A stretch of 64,000 nucleotides of DNA from Verrucomicrobiota bacterium (lineage in GTDB: Bacteria; Verrucomicrobiota; Kiritimatiellia; SS1-B-03-39; UBA6053): positions 1-64,000 of the forward strand of contig JAFIGD010000001.1 in the NCBI GenBank assembly GCA_020831625.1, written 5' to 3'. Below are positions 24,685 to 34,299 of the stretch, piece after piece (position 1 is the first letter of the stretch; the number at the start of each line of letters is the position of its first letter). A program made the translations under genes and the position numbers. The notes below the pieces were generated by a model that made no database searches, was not told the DNA's origin, and saw nothing but the letters and a program-made list of their open reading frames with translations.

Positions 24685-25902
24685 TCAGCTGAACTCGTCG
24701 TAGGAGATCATTTCTTTCTCCACACCGATGTTATACAGCATATTGTTCACCGCCGCGATCATCGGGGGCGGTCCGCACATGTAGTACTCGATTTCGGTGG
24801 GATCGTCGTGCTTGAGCAGATACTCGTCCTGACAAACCTGGTGAATGAAGCCCGTGGGGCCTTTCCAGTTGTCTTCCGGCTGCGGCTCGCTGAGTGCGAT
24901 CGTGTAATCGAAGTTGGGGAACTCGGCCTTGATGGCGTCAAAATCCTCCATGTAGAACAGCTCTTTCTTGGAGCGGCCGCCGTACCAGAAGGTGACCTTG
25001 CGATCGGTTTTCAGCGTGTGGAACAAATGGAAAATGTGGGACCGCAGGGGCGCCATGCCCGCGCCGCCGCCGATGTAGCACATTTCACGCTGCGACTCGC
25101 GGATGAAGAATTCGCCGTAGGGGCCGGACACTGTGACTTTGTCGCCCGGCTTCAAATTAAACACATACGTGGAGCACACACCGGGGGGAACATCCAGCCC
25201 GCGCGGCGGGGTGGCGATACGGATGTTGAGCATCACTTGGTTGCCCTCCGCGGGATGATTCGCCATCGAATACGCCCGGAAACACTCTTCCTCGTTTTTG
25301 TGGGAAAGGTCCCAAAGCTTGAAATGATCCCAGTCGCCGCGGAATTTCTCTTCGATGTCAAAGTCTTTGAAGGAGATGTCGTATTTGGGCACGTCCAACT
25401 GAATATATCCGCCGGCTTTGAAGTTCAGGTCCACACCTTCGGGGAGGTCGACGATCAGCTCTTTGATGAACGTCGCCACGTTGTGATTCGAGCGCACAAT
25501 CCCGTCGAACTTTTTGATTTCCAGCACTTCGTCGTGCACATGGATTTTGAGGTCGTTTTTGACCTTCAACTGACAGCTCAGGCGGGTGCCCTCTTTCTGT
25601 TCCGGCTTGGAGATCTGGCTTTTTTCGGTGGGAATCAAATCGCCGCCGCCCTCTTTCACCTGGCATTTGCACATGGCGCAGGTTCCGCCGCCGCCGCAGG
25701 CGGAGGGCAGGAAGATGTTGTTGGAGGCCAGGGCGCTGAGCAGGCTCATGCCGGGCTCAACCTGGAGAACCTTTTTGCCCTCGTTGATGTCAATCGTCAC
25801 CGTGCCGCCGGGAGACAGGGCCTTGGAGGTGAACATCAACCCGAACACCAGCGCGCAAATGACGACGGTAAATACGACAACACTCAGAAAAATAAGTAAC
25901 AT
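24685..25902 (-). CDS. nqrF: Na+-translocating NADH:quinone reductase subunit F
   Basis: A 405-residue electron entry subunit that oxidises NADH. It has one N-terminal membrane helix (about residues 2-24). A 2Fe-2S ferredoxin domain carries CGGGGTCAMCKC near residue 70 with the last Cys in RLSCQ. The FAD-binding RAYSMANHP is near residue 205 and the NADH-binding region has CYIGGGAGMAPLRS and CGPPPMI. Length matches NqrF. It is the last gene of the operon, 33 bases after nqrE. AAAGGA precedes its start. Confidence 0.96.
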   Translation of the reverse strand: MLLIFLSVVVFTVVICALVFGLMFTSKALSPGGTVTIDINEGKKVLQVEPGMSLLSALASNNIFLPSACGGGGTCAMCKCQVKEGGGDLIPTEKSQISKPEQKEGTRLSCQLKVKNDLKIHVHDEVLEIKKFDGIVRSNHNVATFIKELIVDLPEGVDLNFKAGGYIQLDVPKYDISFKDFDIEEKFRGDWDHFKLWDLSHKNEEECFRAYSMANHPAEGNQVMLNIRIATPPRGLDVPPGVCSTYVFNLKPGDKVTVSGPYGEFFIRESQREMCYIGGGAGMAPLRSHIFHLFHTLKTDRKVTFWYGGRSKKELFYMEDFDAIKAEFPNFDYTIALSEPQPEDNWKGPTGFIHQVCQDEYLLKHDDPTEIEYYMCGPPPMIAAVNNMLYNIGVEKEMISYDEFS

Positions 25903-25935
25903 GATAGAATCCTTTCGTTTACAGACACCTCAGGC

Positions 25936-26547
25936 CTACGGCACCTGTAAAGAGACACTGGAAAAGGTTTGGAAGCCGAGCGCCATCAGTCCGGTCAGAA
26001 TGAAGGTGATCCCGAGGCCGCGCAGACCGGGAGGAATATTGGAGTACCGCAGTTTGTGACGGATACCGGCCAGAGCCACGATCGCGAGAAAGAAGCCCAT
26101 GCCCGAGCCGAACCCGAACGCGGCGGATTCGGCGAAATTGTAGTCGCGCTCCACCATGAACAGCGATCCGCCCAGAATGGAGCAGTTCACCGTGATCAGC
26201 GGCAGGAAAATCCCCAGGCTGTTGTACAGCGGCGGGAAAAACCGGTCCAACAGCATTTCCACGAGCTGCACCGTGCTGGCGATCACCGCGATGAAGCAGA
26301 GGAAGTTCAAAAAGCTGAGATCGACACCGGCCGGAAGCAGCGCCGCGCCTTCGCGAAGCAGACCGTTGAAAATCAGGTTGTTCAGCGGGGTCGTGATGCC
26401 CAGCACAAACACCACCGCGAGGCCGAGACCGAAGGCGGTATCCACTTTTTTGGACAGCGCCAGGAAGGAGCACATCCCCAAAAAGTAGGCCAAAATCATA
26501 TTGTTTACGAAAATGGCGCGAACAAAAATATCAATCAGATGGGTCAT
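25936..26547 (-). CDS. nqrE: Na+-NQR subunit E
   Basis: A 203-residue membrane protein with six predicted helices. Conserved marks: [18 protein letters not shown] (with the Cys that helps coordinate the intramembrane iron centre) and [14 protein letters not shown] with a second Cys. It forms part of the Na+ path with NqrD. I chose the ATG at 26547 (MTHLIDIF), as AGGAG sits 8 bases upstream; the earlier ATG at 26553 is too close to it. It follows nqrD by 11 bases. Confidence 0.95.
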   Translation of the reverse strand: MTHLIDIFVRAIFVNNMILAYFLGMCSFLALSKKVDTAFGLGLAVVFVLGITTPLNNLIFNGLLREGAALLPAGVDLSFLNFLCFIAVIASTVQLVEMLLDRFFPPLYNSLGIFLPLITVNCSILGGSLFMVERDYNFAESAAFGFGSGMGFFLAIVALAGIRHKLRYSNIPPGLRGLGITFILTGLMALGFQTFSSVSLQVP

Positions 26548-26558
26548 GAACATTCTCC

Positions 26559-27164
26559 TCAGGCTTCTTCGTATTTTTTAGTGACGGTGCGCTGCAGCCA
26601 GATGATCAGGCCGATCACCACGAACGCGCCGGGCGCGATCACCATGAGTCCGTTTCCGGGATAGGATTCCGGCAGCACCTGAAATCCGAACAAAGCGCCG
26701 GCCCCCAGGAATTCGCGGAACGCGGCCACGATAATCAGAATCGCGCTGTAGCCCAGACCGTTGCCCAGACCGTCAAAAAACGCTTCTTTGGGCGGATTCT
26801 GCATCGCGAACGCTTCGGCGCGGCCCATCACAATACAGTTGGTGATGATCAGGCCCACGAACACACTCAGCTGCTTGCTGGCTTCGAACGCGAACGCTTT
26901 CAGCAACTGGTCCACGGTGATCACCAGGGTCGCGATCACCACCATCTCCACAATCATGCGGATTTTGGGCGGAATATGATTGCGCATCAGCGAAATAATC
27001 GTGTTGGACGCGGCCACCACCAGGATCACCGCGATCGACATGATGAACGCGGTGTTCAACTGGGCGGTCACCGCCAGCGCCGAGCAGATTCCCAGCATTT
27101 GAACCGTGATCGGATTGTTGTCCGACAGGGGATCCAGAACTATGTCTTTTGGATTCTTAGCCAT
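26559..27164 (-). CDS. nqrD: Na+-NQR subunit D
   Basis: A 201-residue polytopic membrane subunit homologous to NqrE/RnfE. It begins [19 protein letters not shown] and contains [18 protein letters not shown] and [16 protein letters not shown], each with a conserved Cys for the shared iron site. The ATG at 27164 has AAGGAG upstream and overlaps the nqrC stop by 8 bases. A longer open frame to 27215 is rejected. Confidence 0.95.
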   Translation of the reverse strand: MAKNPKDIVLDPLSDNNPITVQMLGICSALAVTAQLNTAFIMSIAVILVVAASNTIISLMRNHIPPKIRMIVEMVVIATLVITVDQLLKAFAFEASKQLSVFVGLIITNCIVMGRAEAFAMQNPPKEAFFDGLGNGLGYSAILIIVAAFREFLGAGALFGFQVLPESYPGNGLMVIAPGAFVVIGLIIWLQRTVTKKYEEA

Positions 27165-27876
27165 GGGATGCGACTCCTTCCGTTGCTTCCGTTGCTTCCG
27201 CCCGAAGAGATTCAAACACCTTCTCGTTGTAGGTGCGGAAAATGTTGTTCATAAAACGCTGAATGCCGTTGCCGGTGATGGTGGCGCCGCTCATGCCGTC
27301 CACCTGGGTGCGGCTGTTGGGCTCGGCCCGGCCTTTCGCCACCTCAAGGGTGACCGGAGCGCCGTCGTCCCAGAGCTTCTGACCCCGGAAATTCCGTTGG
27401 AACCAGGGCTTGGAACATTCGCCGCCCAGACCCGGGGTCTCCCCGTGATCAAAAAACGTCACCCCGCGGATCGTCGCCAGGTCGGTTTCAAGCCCGATGT
27501 AACTGTGAACCGTGGACCAGAGTCCTTTGCCTTCGGCCGGAAACGCGTACGCGACGATCTGGTCATCTCTGGACAGGATATACAGCGGACCGGCTTCGGT
27601 GTCTTCGGTCGTGACAAAATTATCGAAATAAAGCGGAATCCATTCGCGGGGAACGCGTCCCTGCGTGAACAGACTGTCCCGCTCCTCAAGGGTCAGCGGA
27701 TTGCCCTGCGGATCAAAATCGGGGAACAGCGCTTTCAGCACGTTGATCTGATTGTCGATCCGCTGGTTCCGCACCTGGATCGGAAGCAGAACCGTTCGGA
27801 TTCCCGCCAGCGACAGACTGCAAACCAGGCAGACGATCGCCGCGAACTTAATGGTGTGGATTTCATCCTTTTGCAT
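27157..27876 (-). CDS. nqrC: Na+-NQR subunit C
   Basis: A 239-residue subunit with an N-terminal membrane anchor ([17 protein letters not shown]) and a periplasmic domain carrying covalent FMN. The flavinylation motif [10 protein letters not shown] is near residue 200, the Thr being the attachment site. Other family marks are [13 protein letters not shown] and [11 protein letters not shown] chose the ATG at 27876, which overlaps the end of nqrB by 14 bases. It also overlaps nqrD by 8 bases, so translation is coupled. Confidence 0.95.
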   Translation of the reverse strand: MQKDEIHTIKFAAIVCLVCSLSLAGIRTVLLPIQVRNQRIDNQINVLKALFPDFDPQGNPLTLEERDSLFTQGRVPREWIPLYFDNFVTTEDTEAGPLYILSRDDQIVAYAFPAEGKGLWSTVHSYIGLETDLATIRGVTFFDHGETPGLGGECSKPWFQRNFRGQKLWDDGAPVTLEVAKGRAEPNSRTQVDGMSGATITGNGIQRFMNNIFRTYNEKVFESLRAEATEATEGVASHG

Positions 27877-29110
27877 AGCTGAACTTCCGGAGATAAGCGT
27901 TTCGTTTGGCGATGTGACCGCGCACAACATAGTAATCAATAATCGGCGCCATCACGTTCATAAAGATGATGGCCAGCATCACCCCTTCCGGGAAGCCGGG
28001 ATTGGTGACACGCACCAGCACCGTCACCACCCCGATGAGCACCCCGTAAATCCATTTGCCCAAATCGGTCTGGGCGGCGGAAACCGGGTCGGTGGCCATG
28101 AACACAATTCCGAACAGGAAACTGCCCATGAACAGGTGATAAATAAACGGAACCTGCGTCCAGGTGGTCAGCGTCACATCGCCCACCACGCCCGAGGGCA
28201 GGAAGTTCATCAGAATCGCGGTGCCGAGCAGCCCGGCAACCCCGCCCGCCATGATCTTCCAGGAACCCACGCCGGTGACAATCAGAATCGCCGCGCCGAG
28301 CAGAATCGGAATCGCCGCGGTTTCCGCGATACTGCCGGGCATCAGCCCGCCGAAAATCGTGGCCAGACTGAATCCGTCCGAACTCAGGCGTTCCGCGACG
28401 TCCGCGCCCTGACCGCCGTAAGAGGCGCCGAGGCCCAGCGGCGTGGCGCCGGTTTTGCCGTCCACATATTTACCCACTTCGGGATCAAAATAACGGAACT
28501 TCGCCCAGACATCGCCGGTCATGTCCTTCGCATGCGCGAAGAAGAGATAGGCCCGGGCGGTCAAGGCCGGATTCAAAATATTAAAACCGGTGCCCCCGAA
28601 AATTTCTTTGCCGATGACCACCCCGAAGGTGATGCCGACCGCGACCTGCCACAACGCGATCGTCGGCGGCAGCGTCAGCGGAAACAAAAGGCCGGTGACG
28701 AGAAAGCCCTCGTTGATTTCGTGTTTCCTCACCACCGCGAAGGTCACCTCCCAGATGCCGCCCACGATATAGGACGTGAGCACGATGGGCATGACAATCA
28801 GCGCGCCGCGGAAGAGAACCATGAACGTGTTGGCCTCGATCCCGCTGTAGTGATAATAATTGTATCCGGCGTTGAAGATACCCCAGAGCAGACAGGGGAG
28901 CAGCGCGATCACCACCGTGAACATCACCCGTTTCAGGTCCACCGCGTCACGGACGTGGGTGTTCCCTTTGGTCACGTCCGGCGGCGTCAGCGCAAAGGTG
29001 TCCTGCGCTTCAAACAACGGATAAAATTTCTCGAATTTGCCGCCCTTGTGAAAGAGCGGTTCGATTTCTTTATGCTTCGATTCAATTGTTTCTTTAAGAT
29101 TCTTGTTCAT
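27863..29110 (-). CDS. nqrB: Na+-NQR subunit B
   Basis: A 415-residue membrane subunit with about ten helices. It carries covalent FMN and riboflavin and binds quinone. Family marks: FFAHAKDMTGDVW, GNTHVRDAVDLKRVM and the C-terminal GVMLAIIFMNVMAPIIDYYV. The flavinylation site reads DGFSLATIF, with Leu where most NqrB proteins have Gly (SGAT). Its Thr is still present. It starts directly after the nqrA stop (TAAATG). Confidence 0.95.
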   Translation of the reverse strand: MNKNLKETIESKHKEIEPLFHKGGKFEKFYPLFEAQDTFALTPPDVTKGNTHVRDAVDLKRVMFTVVIALLPCLLWGIFNAGYNYYHYSGIEANTFMVLFRGALIVMPIVLTSYIVGGIWEVTFAVVRKHEINEGFLVTGLLFPLTLPPTIALWQVAVGITFGVVIGKEIFGGTGFNILNPALTARAYLFFAHAKDMTGDVWAKFRYFDPEVGKYVDGKTGATPLGLGASYGGQGADVAERLSSDGFSLATIFGGLMPGSIAETAAIPILLGAAILIVTGVGSWKIMAGGVAGLLGTAILMNFLPSGVVGDVTLTTWTQVPFIYHLFMGSFLFGIVFMATDPVSAAQTDLGKWIYGVLIGVVTVLVRVTNPGFPEGVMLAIIFMNVMAPIIDYYVVRGHIAKRNAYLRKFSYAKG

Positions 29111-30481
29111 TTAGAAACCTTCCTCCTGAATGAGGGACAGGGTTTCGGCGACAATCGCGCCGAAATCGGTTTTGGAGGGACAGACAAAGGTGCAGAGCGC
29201 GAAATCCTCGGGGTCCGTCTCAAGAATGCCGAGGGCGATGGCGTCGTCGGTGTCCTTCGAAATACAGGCCCGGGAAAGCGGATCCACCATGATATCCAGG
29301 GGCACGTACTTATCGTAAATTCCGGTGAGCACCAGGGCCCGCTTGCTGCCGCGCGTGTTGGTGCCGAAGCTGAACTTTTTGCCTTTCACCCAGGCGCTCG
29401 GAACCACTTTGTGCGCGCTGAACATCTCGGTCGTCGGCGCGTACCATCCCAACAGATGCCGCTCGCGGTCTTCGGGCAAAACCACAAATCCCTGATCGTA
29501 AAAATTCACGCCGCCCTTGAGATCGACTTTATCCCCGTACAGCGCGTCCCCGCGGATGACCCGGGTTTCCTCTTCGATCAACGCGCCGTCCAGAACGGAG
29601 GCAAGCGACATGCCGGTGGTGACCGTCACATAGCCGCGCAGTTCCGGTTTGACCCCGTTTCCGGCGATCATCACGGTTTGCGTGGCCGGGATCGCGCCGT
29701 TGAGCAGCAGCTCGCCAATGCGCAGCACGTCGGACACCCGCAATGTCCAGACCGAATCGCCCGGCAACACCGGATCCAGCAAATGAATGTGAGTACTGGT
29801 ATTCCCGGAAGGATGCGGCCCGTCGAAATAATTCACCTGAACATTCGAGGCTTTGGTCAGCACATCGGGGGTCACGGACTTCGCGGCGGACAGACAAAGA
29901 TGCACCGGACCGTCGGTCAAACGCGTCAGGGCGTTCAGACCGGCCTGGAGTTCCTCGTTTTTGCCGCGGGCAAGCACGTGCGCGTCCGGACGGAACGGCG
30001 CGGTGTTCATGCCGTTCACAAAAATCGATTTCGGGGCGACCGAGGCGTCCGCGATCACATTGAACGGCCGCTGACGGATCAGCGCCATCATTCCCGTGTC
30101 TTTCAACAGCGCCAGCAGCTCCGCCCGGGAGGTTTTCAACAAACCGTCAACCGTGTATTTGCTGAAGGTCTCCCGCTCGTTGCTGTCGCCCGGCTCAATG
30201 ACAACCTCCTGGAGGGAACGGCGGTCACCCAGTTTAATCTCCAGAATTTTACCGGCCACCGGCGAGCGCAGGAGAAAATCCTCCTGATCTTTCCGGCGCG
30301 CGAGGACACCGCCCTGCTTGACCGTGTCGCCTTCTTCGACCAGCATTTTAAATTTAACGCGTTTGTACTCGGATGGAAAAACCGAGACAGTTCCCTTCAG
30401 CGGCACCGAGCGAACATGGTCACTCGGAGCCCCCTCCATAGGGATGTCCAATCCATTTTTAATCTTGAAATCGGCGGTCAT
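29111..30481 (-). CDS. nqrA: Na+-NQR subunit A
   Basis: A 456-residue cytoplasmic, membrane-associated subunit and first gene of the operon. It begins with the usual FKIKNGLDIPMEGAP and has a biotinyl-lipoyl-like N-terminal region (FKMLVEEGDTVKQGGVLA). Its role in ubiquinone interaction is known for the family. AGGA lies about 7 bases before the ATG. The gap to phoU (30482-30782) is AT-richer than its surroundings and should hold the divergent promoters; I cannot place the -10 and -35 boxes with confidence. Confidence 0.95.
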   Translation of the reverse strand: MTADFKIKNGLDIPMEGAPSDHVRSVPLKGTVSVFPSEYKRVKFKMLVEEGDTVKQGGVLARRKDQEDFLLRSPVAGKILEIKLGDRRSLQEVVIEPGDSNERETFSKYTVDGLLKTSRAELLALLKDTGMMALIRQRPFNVIADASVAPKSIFVNGMNTAPFRPDAHVLARGKNEELQAGLNALTRLTDGPVHLCLSAAKSVTPDVLTKASNVQVNYFDGPHPSGNTSTHIHLLDPVLPGDSVWTLRVSDVLRIGELLLNGAIPATQTVMIAGNGVKPELRGYVTVTTGMSLASVLDGALIEEETRVIRGDALYGDKVDLKGGVNFYDQGFVVLPEDRERHLLGWYAPTTEMFSAHKVVPSAWVKGKKFSFGTNTRGSKRALVLTGIYDKYVPLDIMVDPLSRACISKDTDDAIALGILETDPEDFALCTFVCPSKTDFGAIVAETLSLIQEEGF

Positions 30482-30782
30482 GGGCCCGTCCTGGTGGAAA
30501 GTGTTAACCTTTTAACGAAATAAAACGGCGGCACCATACACGCGCAAGGCGGAATGTCAAACGGGTTTTATGTCTGCTTGACGTTTTGTGCGGCCCGATA
30601 GAAACACGGGGCTTTCGCGCCGATTTATGACAAACCGCTCACAACTTCCTCACATTCTTTCGGTATATCTAAAAGGCATGTACACATCTGCCTCCTCTTT
30701 TGGATTGGATTCCGCGATAAATGACGTACGCTCTGAAAAAGTCACCCCCATGTCCGGGGTGCTGTTTCTGCGAGAACCGCCT

Positions 30783-31469
30783 ATGCCCGTCCATCTTCAA
30801 CGCGAAATCAATCTGCTGAACCGCCTCATCCTGCAAATGGGCGGTCAGGTGGAGGAAAACCTCCGCCACGCCCTGCTGGCCCTCAGGAACCGGGACGCCT
30901 CGCAGGGCGCGGAAATGCGGAAGCGCGATGATCTGGTCAACCGCCTGGAAATCCGGGTGGAGGAATCCTGCCTGAAAATTCTGGCCCTGCATCAGCCGGT
31001 CGCCTCGGATCTCCGCTACATCGTCGCGATCATGAAGATCAACAACGAACTCGAACGCATCGGCGATCTTTCGGAACACATCGGACGCCGGGCCATGCAT
31101 CTTGCGGACAAGGTCTATCCCGCCTTTCCCGATGCCATCGATGAAATGTCCTCACTGACCCGGGATATGCTGCGGCAGGGTCTTGACGCCATGGTCAAAC
31201 TGGAAATCGAACCCTGCCGGAAAATTCTTGAACAGGATAAACAGGTCGACGCCCACAATGCGGACGTACACCGCTGGTTCGGGGATGAGGCCCGCAAACA
31301 CAACGACCAGACGCTCGATTTTTGCATCCACACCCTGCTCACCGCGCGCGAACTGGAACGCATCGGCGATCATGTCTGCAACATCGCCGAAGATGTCATC
31401 TACCTCGTGTCCGGGGAAATCATCCGCCACATGGAGCAGGATGAAAGCGCCGGACGCGCCGCGGGCTGA
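30783..31469 (+). CDS. phoU: Phosphate-signalling protein PhoU
   Basis: A 228-residue all-alpha protein made of two repeated three-helix bundles. Metal-binding repeats are visible: INNELERIGDLSEHIGRRA (about residue 82) and ARELERIGDHVCNIAEDV (about residue 190). PhoU restrains the PhoR/PhoB phosphate response and the Pst transporter. No pst genes are adjacent. The ATG at 30783 (MPVHLQREI) gives normal length; the frame is open to 30588 but that extension is not PhoU-like. The next gene is convergent, 7 bases away. Confidence 0.93.
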   Translation: MPVHLQREINLLNRLILQMGGQVEENLRHALLALRNRDASQGAEMRKRDDLVNRLEIRVEESCLKILALHQPVASDLRYIVAIMKINNELERIGDLSEHIGRRAMHLADKVYPAFPDAIDEMSSLTRDMLRQGLDAMVKLEIEPCRKILEQDKQVDAHNADVHRWFGDEARKHNDQTLDFCIHTLLTARELERIGDHVCNIAEDVIYLVSGEIIRHMEQDESAGRAAG

Positions 31470-31476
31470 CCCCGGC

Positions 31477-32406
31477 TCAGCCTTCGATCAGCCGTTCCAC
31501 CTTGAGCGTATCCGCCGCGAACGAGCGGATGCCCTGCGCGAGTTTCTCCACCGCCATCGGATCGTCGTTGTGCATCCAGCGGAACATTTTCTCGTCCAGA
31601 TTCAGCCGGGTCAACCGGCCGTCCGTGGAGGTCTCCGGATCCAGAACCCGCTCGACCGCCGCGTCCGACTGATGCAGCTCCGCCAGCAGCGACGGACTGA
31701 TCGTCAGTAAATCGCACCCCGCCAGCGCCAGGATTTCACCGATATTGCGGAAACTCGCCCCCATCACCTCGGTTTTGTAGCCGAACGTTTTATAATAGGT
31801 GTAGATTTTCCGGACCGACTGAACCCCGGGGTCCTCGGCGCCGACGTACTCTTTGCCGGTGTCCTTTTTATACCAGTCATAAATCCGCCCCACAAACGGG
31901 GAAATCAGTTGCACCCCCGCCTCGGCGCAGGCCACCGCCTGGGCAAACGAGAACAGCAGCGTCAGGTTGCAATGGATCCCGTCCTTTTCCAACCGCTCCG
32001 CCGCCCGGATGCCCTCCCAGGTGGAGGCGGTTTTGATCAGCACCCGCTCACGCCCCACCCCGGCTTTTTCATACAAATCAATCAAATGACGCGCCTTCGC
32101 GATCGTCCCCTCCGTGTCAAACGACAAGCGCGCGTCCACCTCCGTCGAAACCCGCCCCGGCACGATCTCCAGAATTTTTCGCCCGAACAGCACCAGCAAC
32201 TCATCCAGCTTCGCCTCGGTGGATTTCTCAGAGTGATCCTTCAGCACCTGATCCAGCAGCGGACGGTACGCCGCCTGCTCCACCGCCTTCAAAATCAGCG
32301 AAGGATTCGTGGTCGCGTCCTGCGGGCGGTACTCCCGCATGGTTTCAAAATCTCCTGTGTCCGCCACCACCGTGGTGAATTGCCTGAGTTGCTCCAACTG
32401 GTTCAT
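31477..32406 (-). CDS. tal: Transaldolase (TalB type)
   Basis: A 309-residue TIM-barrel enzyme of the non-oxidative pentose phosphate pathway. It moves a dihydroxyacetone unit between sedoheptulose-7-P and glyceraldehyde-3-P. The catalytic Lys is in [12 protein letters not shown] near residue 132. [12 protein letters not shown] marks the N-terminus and [11 protein letters not shown] the C-terminal segment. GGAG precedes the ATG at 32406; the longer frame to 32442 is unsupported. The 263 bases to the next gene show no gene or clear element. Confidence 0.95.
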   Translation of the reverse strand: MNQLEQLRQFTTVVADTGDFETMREYRPQDATTNPSLILKAVEQAAYRPLLDQVLKDHSEKSTEAKLDELLVLFGRKILEIVPGRVSTEVDARLSFDTEGTIAKARHLIDLYEKAGVGRERVLIKTASTWEGIRAAERLEKDGIHCNLTLLFSFAQAVACAEAGVQLISPFVGRIYDWYKKDTGKEYVGAEDPGVQSVRKIYTYYKTFGYKTEVMGASFRNIGEILALAGCDLLTISPSLLAELHQSDAAVERVLDPETSTDGRLTRLNLDEKMFRWMHNDDPMAVEKLAQGIRSFAADTLKVERLIEG

Positions 32407-32705
32407 TCGCGTCTCCTTCGTGTGGGTTCTGAATCGTGACAAAGCTGTTCCTAATACACAAACCGGCTGGCATCAAGCGAAAGCGGGCGGAAGAAAAGCA
32501 GGGCGCATCCCGTAATTGGTGAAGATCCGCGGCCTTTAGCGAGCCTGCGAACGGGTGGGGGTTTCGGTTGGGGATGAAATCCGCGTTAGGATTTGGATTA
32601 GGACTTGTGCGCCGTGGCGCATTAGTACAGGATCGACACCCCCTTCAAAATCGATTATCTTTCAAAGGTCCTGTAAGGCCCTCACCCCCCGGGCGATATG
32701 AAATC

Positions 32706-33455
32706 ATGCAATTAACCAACAAACGGATCCTCGTCACCGGCGGCGGCGTGCGCATCGGTCGCGCCATCGCCGGGGCCTTCTCGCGCGCCGGCGCTGATGT
32801 GGTCATTCATTACCGCACCAGCAGCGACGCCGCCGAGGAGCTGGCCGAACAGCTTCGCGTCGCCGGGGGACGCGCCGACACCGTCTGCGGGGATCTCGCC
32901 ACCGAAAAAGGAACCGCCTCCGTCATGGAGCAATCGCTTCATCACGGCCCGCTCGACGGACTCGTCAACAACGCCGCCGTGTTCAACCGAACCCCCCTCG
33001 CCCAAAGCGACCGCGGCACCTTCCTCCGCGAATTCGGCCCCAACCTCCTCGGCCCCCTCGAACTCATGCGCGCCGTCGCCGCCCAGCCGCATCTGCAAAA
33101 ACATCCCGGCGCCGTTGTCAACCTGCTCGACCGCCGGATTGCCGCGCACGACGCCGGAGCCGTCCCCTACCATCTCTCCAAAATCGCCCTGGCCGAAGCC
33201 ACCCGCCTCGCCGCCATTGAATTCGCCCCCCGCATCCGCGTCAACGGTGTCGCCCCCGGAGCCATTCTCCCGCCGCCGGAAATCGGTGACGATCCCGACT
33301 ATTTAACCCAACACGGGGGGAAAGCCCCCCTCACCCACCGCTGCACCCCGGAGGATATCGCCTCCGCTGTGCTCTACTTCTTCACCTCTCCCGCCGTCAC
33401 CGGACAAATCCTGTTCATCGACGCCGGACAACATCTCCTGGGAAATGGCGTATGA
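32706..33455 (+). CDS. SDR oxidoreductase, pteridine reductase/FolM-like
   Basis: A 249-residue classical short-chain dehydrogenase. The nucleotide motif is TGGGVRIGRAIA, with an Arg-rich turn as in pteridine reductases. NNAA is in place and the catalytic YHLSK is near residue 158. The C-terminus, FTSPAVTGQILFIDAGQHL, is typical. It overlaps the dihydroneopterin aldolase gene by 4 bases (ATGA), which supports a role in folate or pterin reduction. Exact substrate is inference. The ATG at 32706 starts the Rossmann strand properly; the frame is open to 32568 without domain support. Confidence 0.85.
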   Translation: MQLTNKRILVTGGGVRIGRAIAGAFSRAGADVVIHYRTSSDAAEELAEQLRVAGGRADTVCGDLATEKGTASVMEQSLHHGPLDGLVNNAAVFNRTPLAQSDRGTFLREFGPNLLGPLELMRAVAAQPHLQKHPGAVVNLLDRRIAAHDAGAVPYHLSKIALAEATRLAAIEFAPRIRVNGVAPGAILPPPEIGDDPDYLTQHGGKAPLTHRCTPEDIASAVLYFFTSPAVTGQILFIDAGQHLLGNGV

Positions 33456-33808
33456 CCGACAGAATCTTTATCCGTGATCTTGCCCTCCGCTGCATCATCG
33501 GCATCTATCCCGAAGAGCGCGAAAAAATTCAGGACGTAATCCTCAACGTCGAAATGGATGTCGACTCCCACGCCGCCGCCGCCGCGAGCGACAACATCGA
33601 AGATGCCGTCGACTACAAAACCATCACCAAGCAGCTCATCGCCTTCGTGGAGGACAGCAGCTACAATCTCATCGAAACCCTCGCCGAACGCTGCGCCGAA
33701 ATCTGTCTCGCTCCCGCCAAAGTCCGCCGCGTCATCGTCACCATCGACAAACCCGGAGCCCTCCGCTTCGCCCGCAGCGTCGCCGTCCAGATCACCCGCT
33801 CGAAATAA
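33452..33808 (+). CDS. folB: Dihydroneopterin aldolase
   Basis: A 118-residue enzyme that splits 7,8-dihydroneopterin to 6-hydroxymethyl-dihydropterin and glycolaldehyde in folate synthesis. It has the family's N-terminal IGIYPEEREKIQDVILNV, the substrate-site NLIETLAE with conserved Glu, and the catalytic Lys region DKPGALRFARSVAV. Normal length. Translation is coupled to the preceding SDR gene. No folK or folP is next to it. Confidence 0.93.
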   Translation: MTDRIFIRDLALRCIIGIYPEEREKIQDVILNVEMDVDSHAAAAASDNIEDAVDYKTITKQLIAFVEDSSYNLIETLAERCAEICLAPAKVRRVIVTIDKPGALRFARSVAVQITRSK

Positions 33809-33816
33809 TACCGTCA

Positions 33817-34287
33817 TTGAAAACCACCCCCGCTTTGATCTTCCGTGAGGCCGGACCTTCAGACATCCCCGCGATGCTGCAAATCGAACGCGCGTCTTTT
33901 GCGCCCCACCGTCAAAGCACCGCCAAATCGCTCCGTCTGAGTCTGGCCAGCTCTTTTCAATCGGTTTGGGTCGCCGAAAAAAATGAGGGCGGCACAAACC
34001 GGATTGTGGGTGCCGCAGTCCTGTATCCGCACAAAAACCGGCTGAGAATTTATTCCATCGCCGTGGACCCGGCCTGCCGGGGAGAAGGTCTTGGAAACGC
34101 ATTCATGTCGAAAATCCGTGAAATCGCGGAAAACCGGGGATGCCGGGAGATCTCGCTGGAGGCCGACGCCTCGGACACCCGGCTGGTGAACTGGTACACG
34201 CAACAGGGATTCACCTTTCTCAAAACGCTGCCCGACTACTACGCCCCCGGCGAACACGCGGTCCGCATGACCGCCCGGCTTGTGTGA
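33817..34287 (+). CDS. GNAT-family N-acetyltransferase (RimI-like)
   Basis: A 156-residue acetyl-CoA-dependent transferase. The acetyl-CoA site is IAVDPACRGEGLGNAFM near residue 78, and the C-terminal WYTQQGFTFLKTLPDYY is typical of RimI-like members. Its substrate is unknown; ribosomal protein or small amine are options. The start appears to be TTG at 33817, 8 bases after folB. It converges with the channel-like gene. Confidence 0.82.
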   Translation: MKTTPALIFREAGPSDIPAMLQIERASFAPHRQSTAKSLRLSLASSFQSVWVAEKNEGGTNRIVGAAVLYPHKNRLRIYSIAVDPACRGEGLGNAFMSKIREIAENRGCREISLEADASDTRLVNWYTQQGFTFLKTLPDYYAPGEHAVRMTARLV

Positions 34288-34299
34288 GCTGCGGTGCCC

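Noticed and set aside
27752-30523. 923-codon open frame on the plus strand
   Set aside because: Antisense to nqrC, nqrB and nqrA. Composition is Arg/His/Gly-rich without domain features.
30588-30782. 65-residue N-terminal extension of PhoU
   Set aside because: The extension is not PhoU-like; the ATG at 30783 gives the normal 228 residues.
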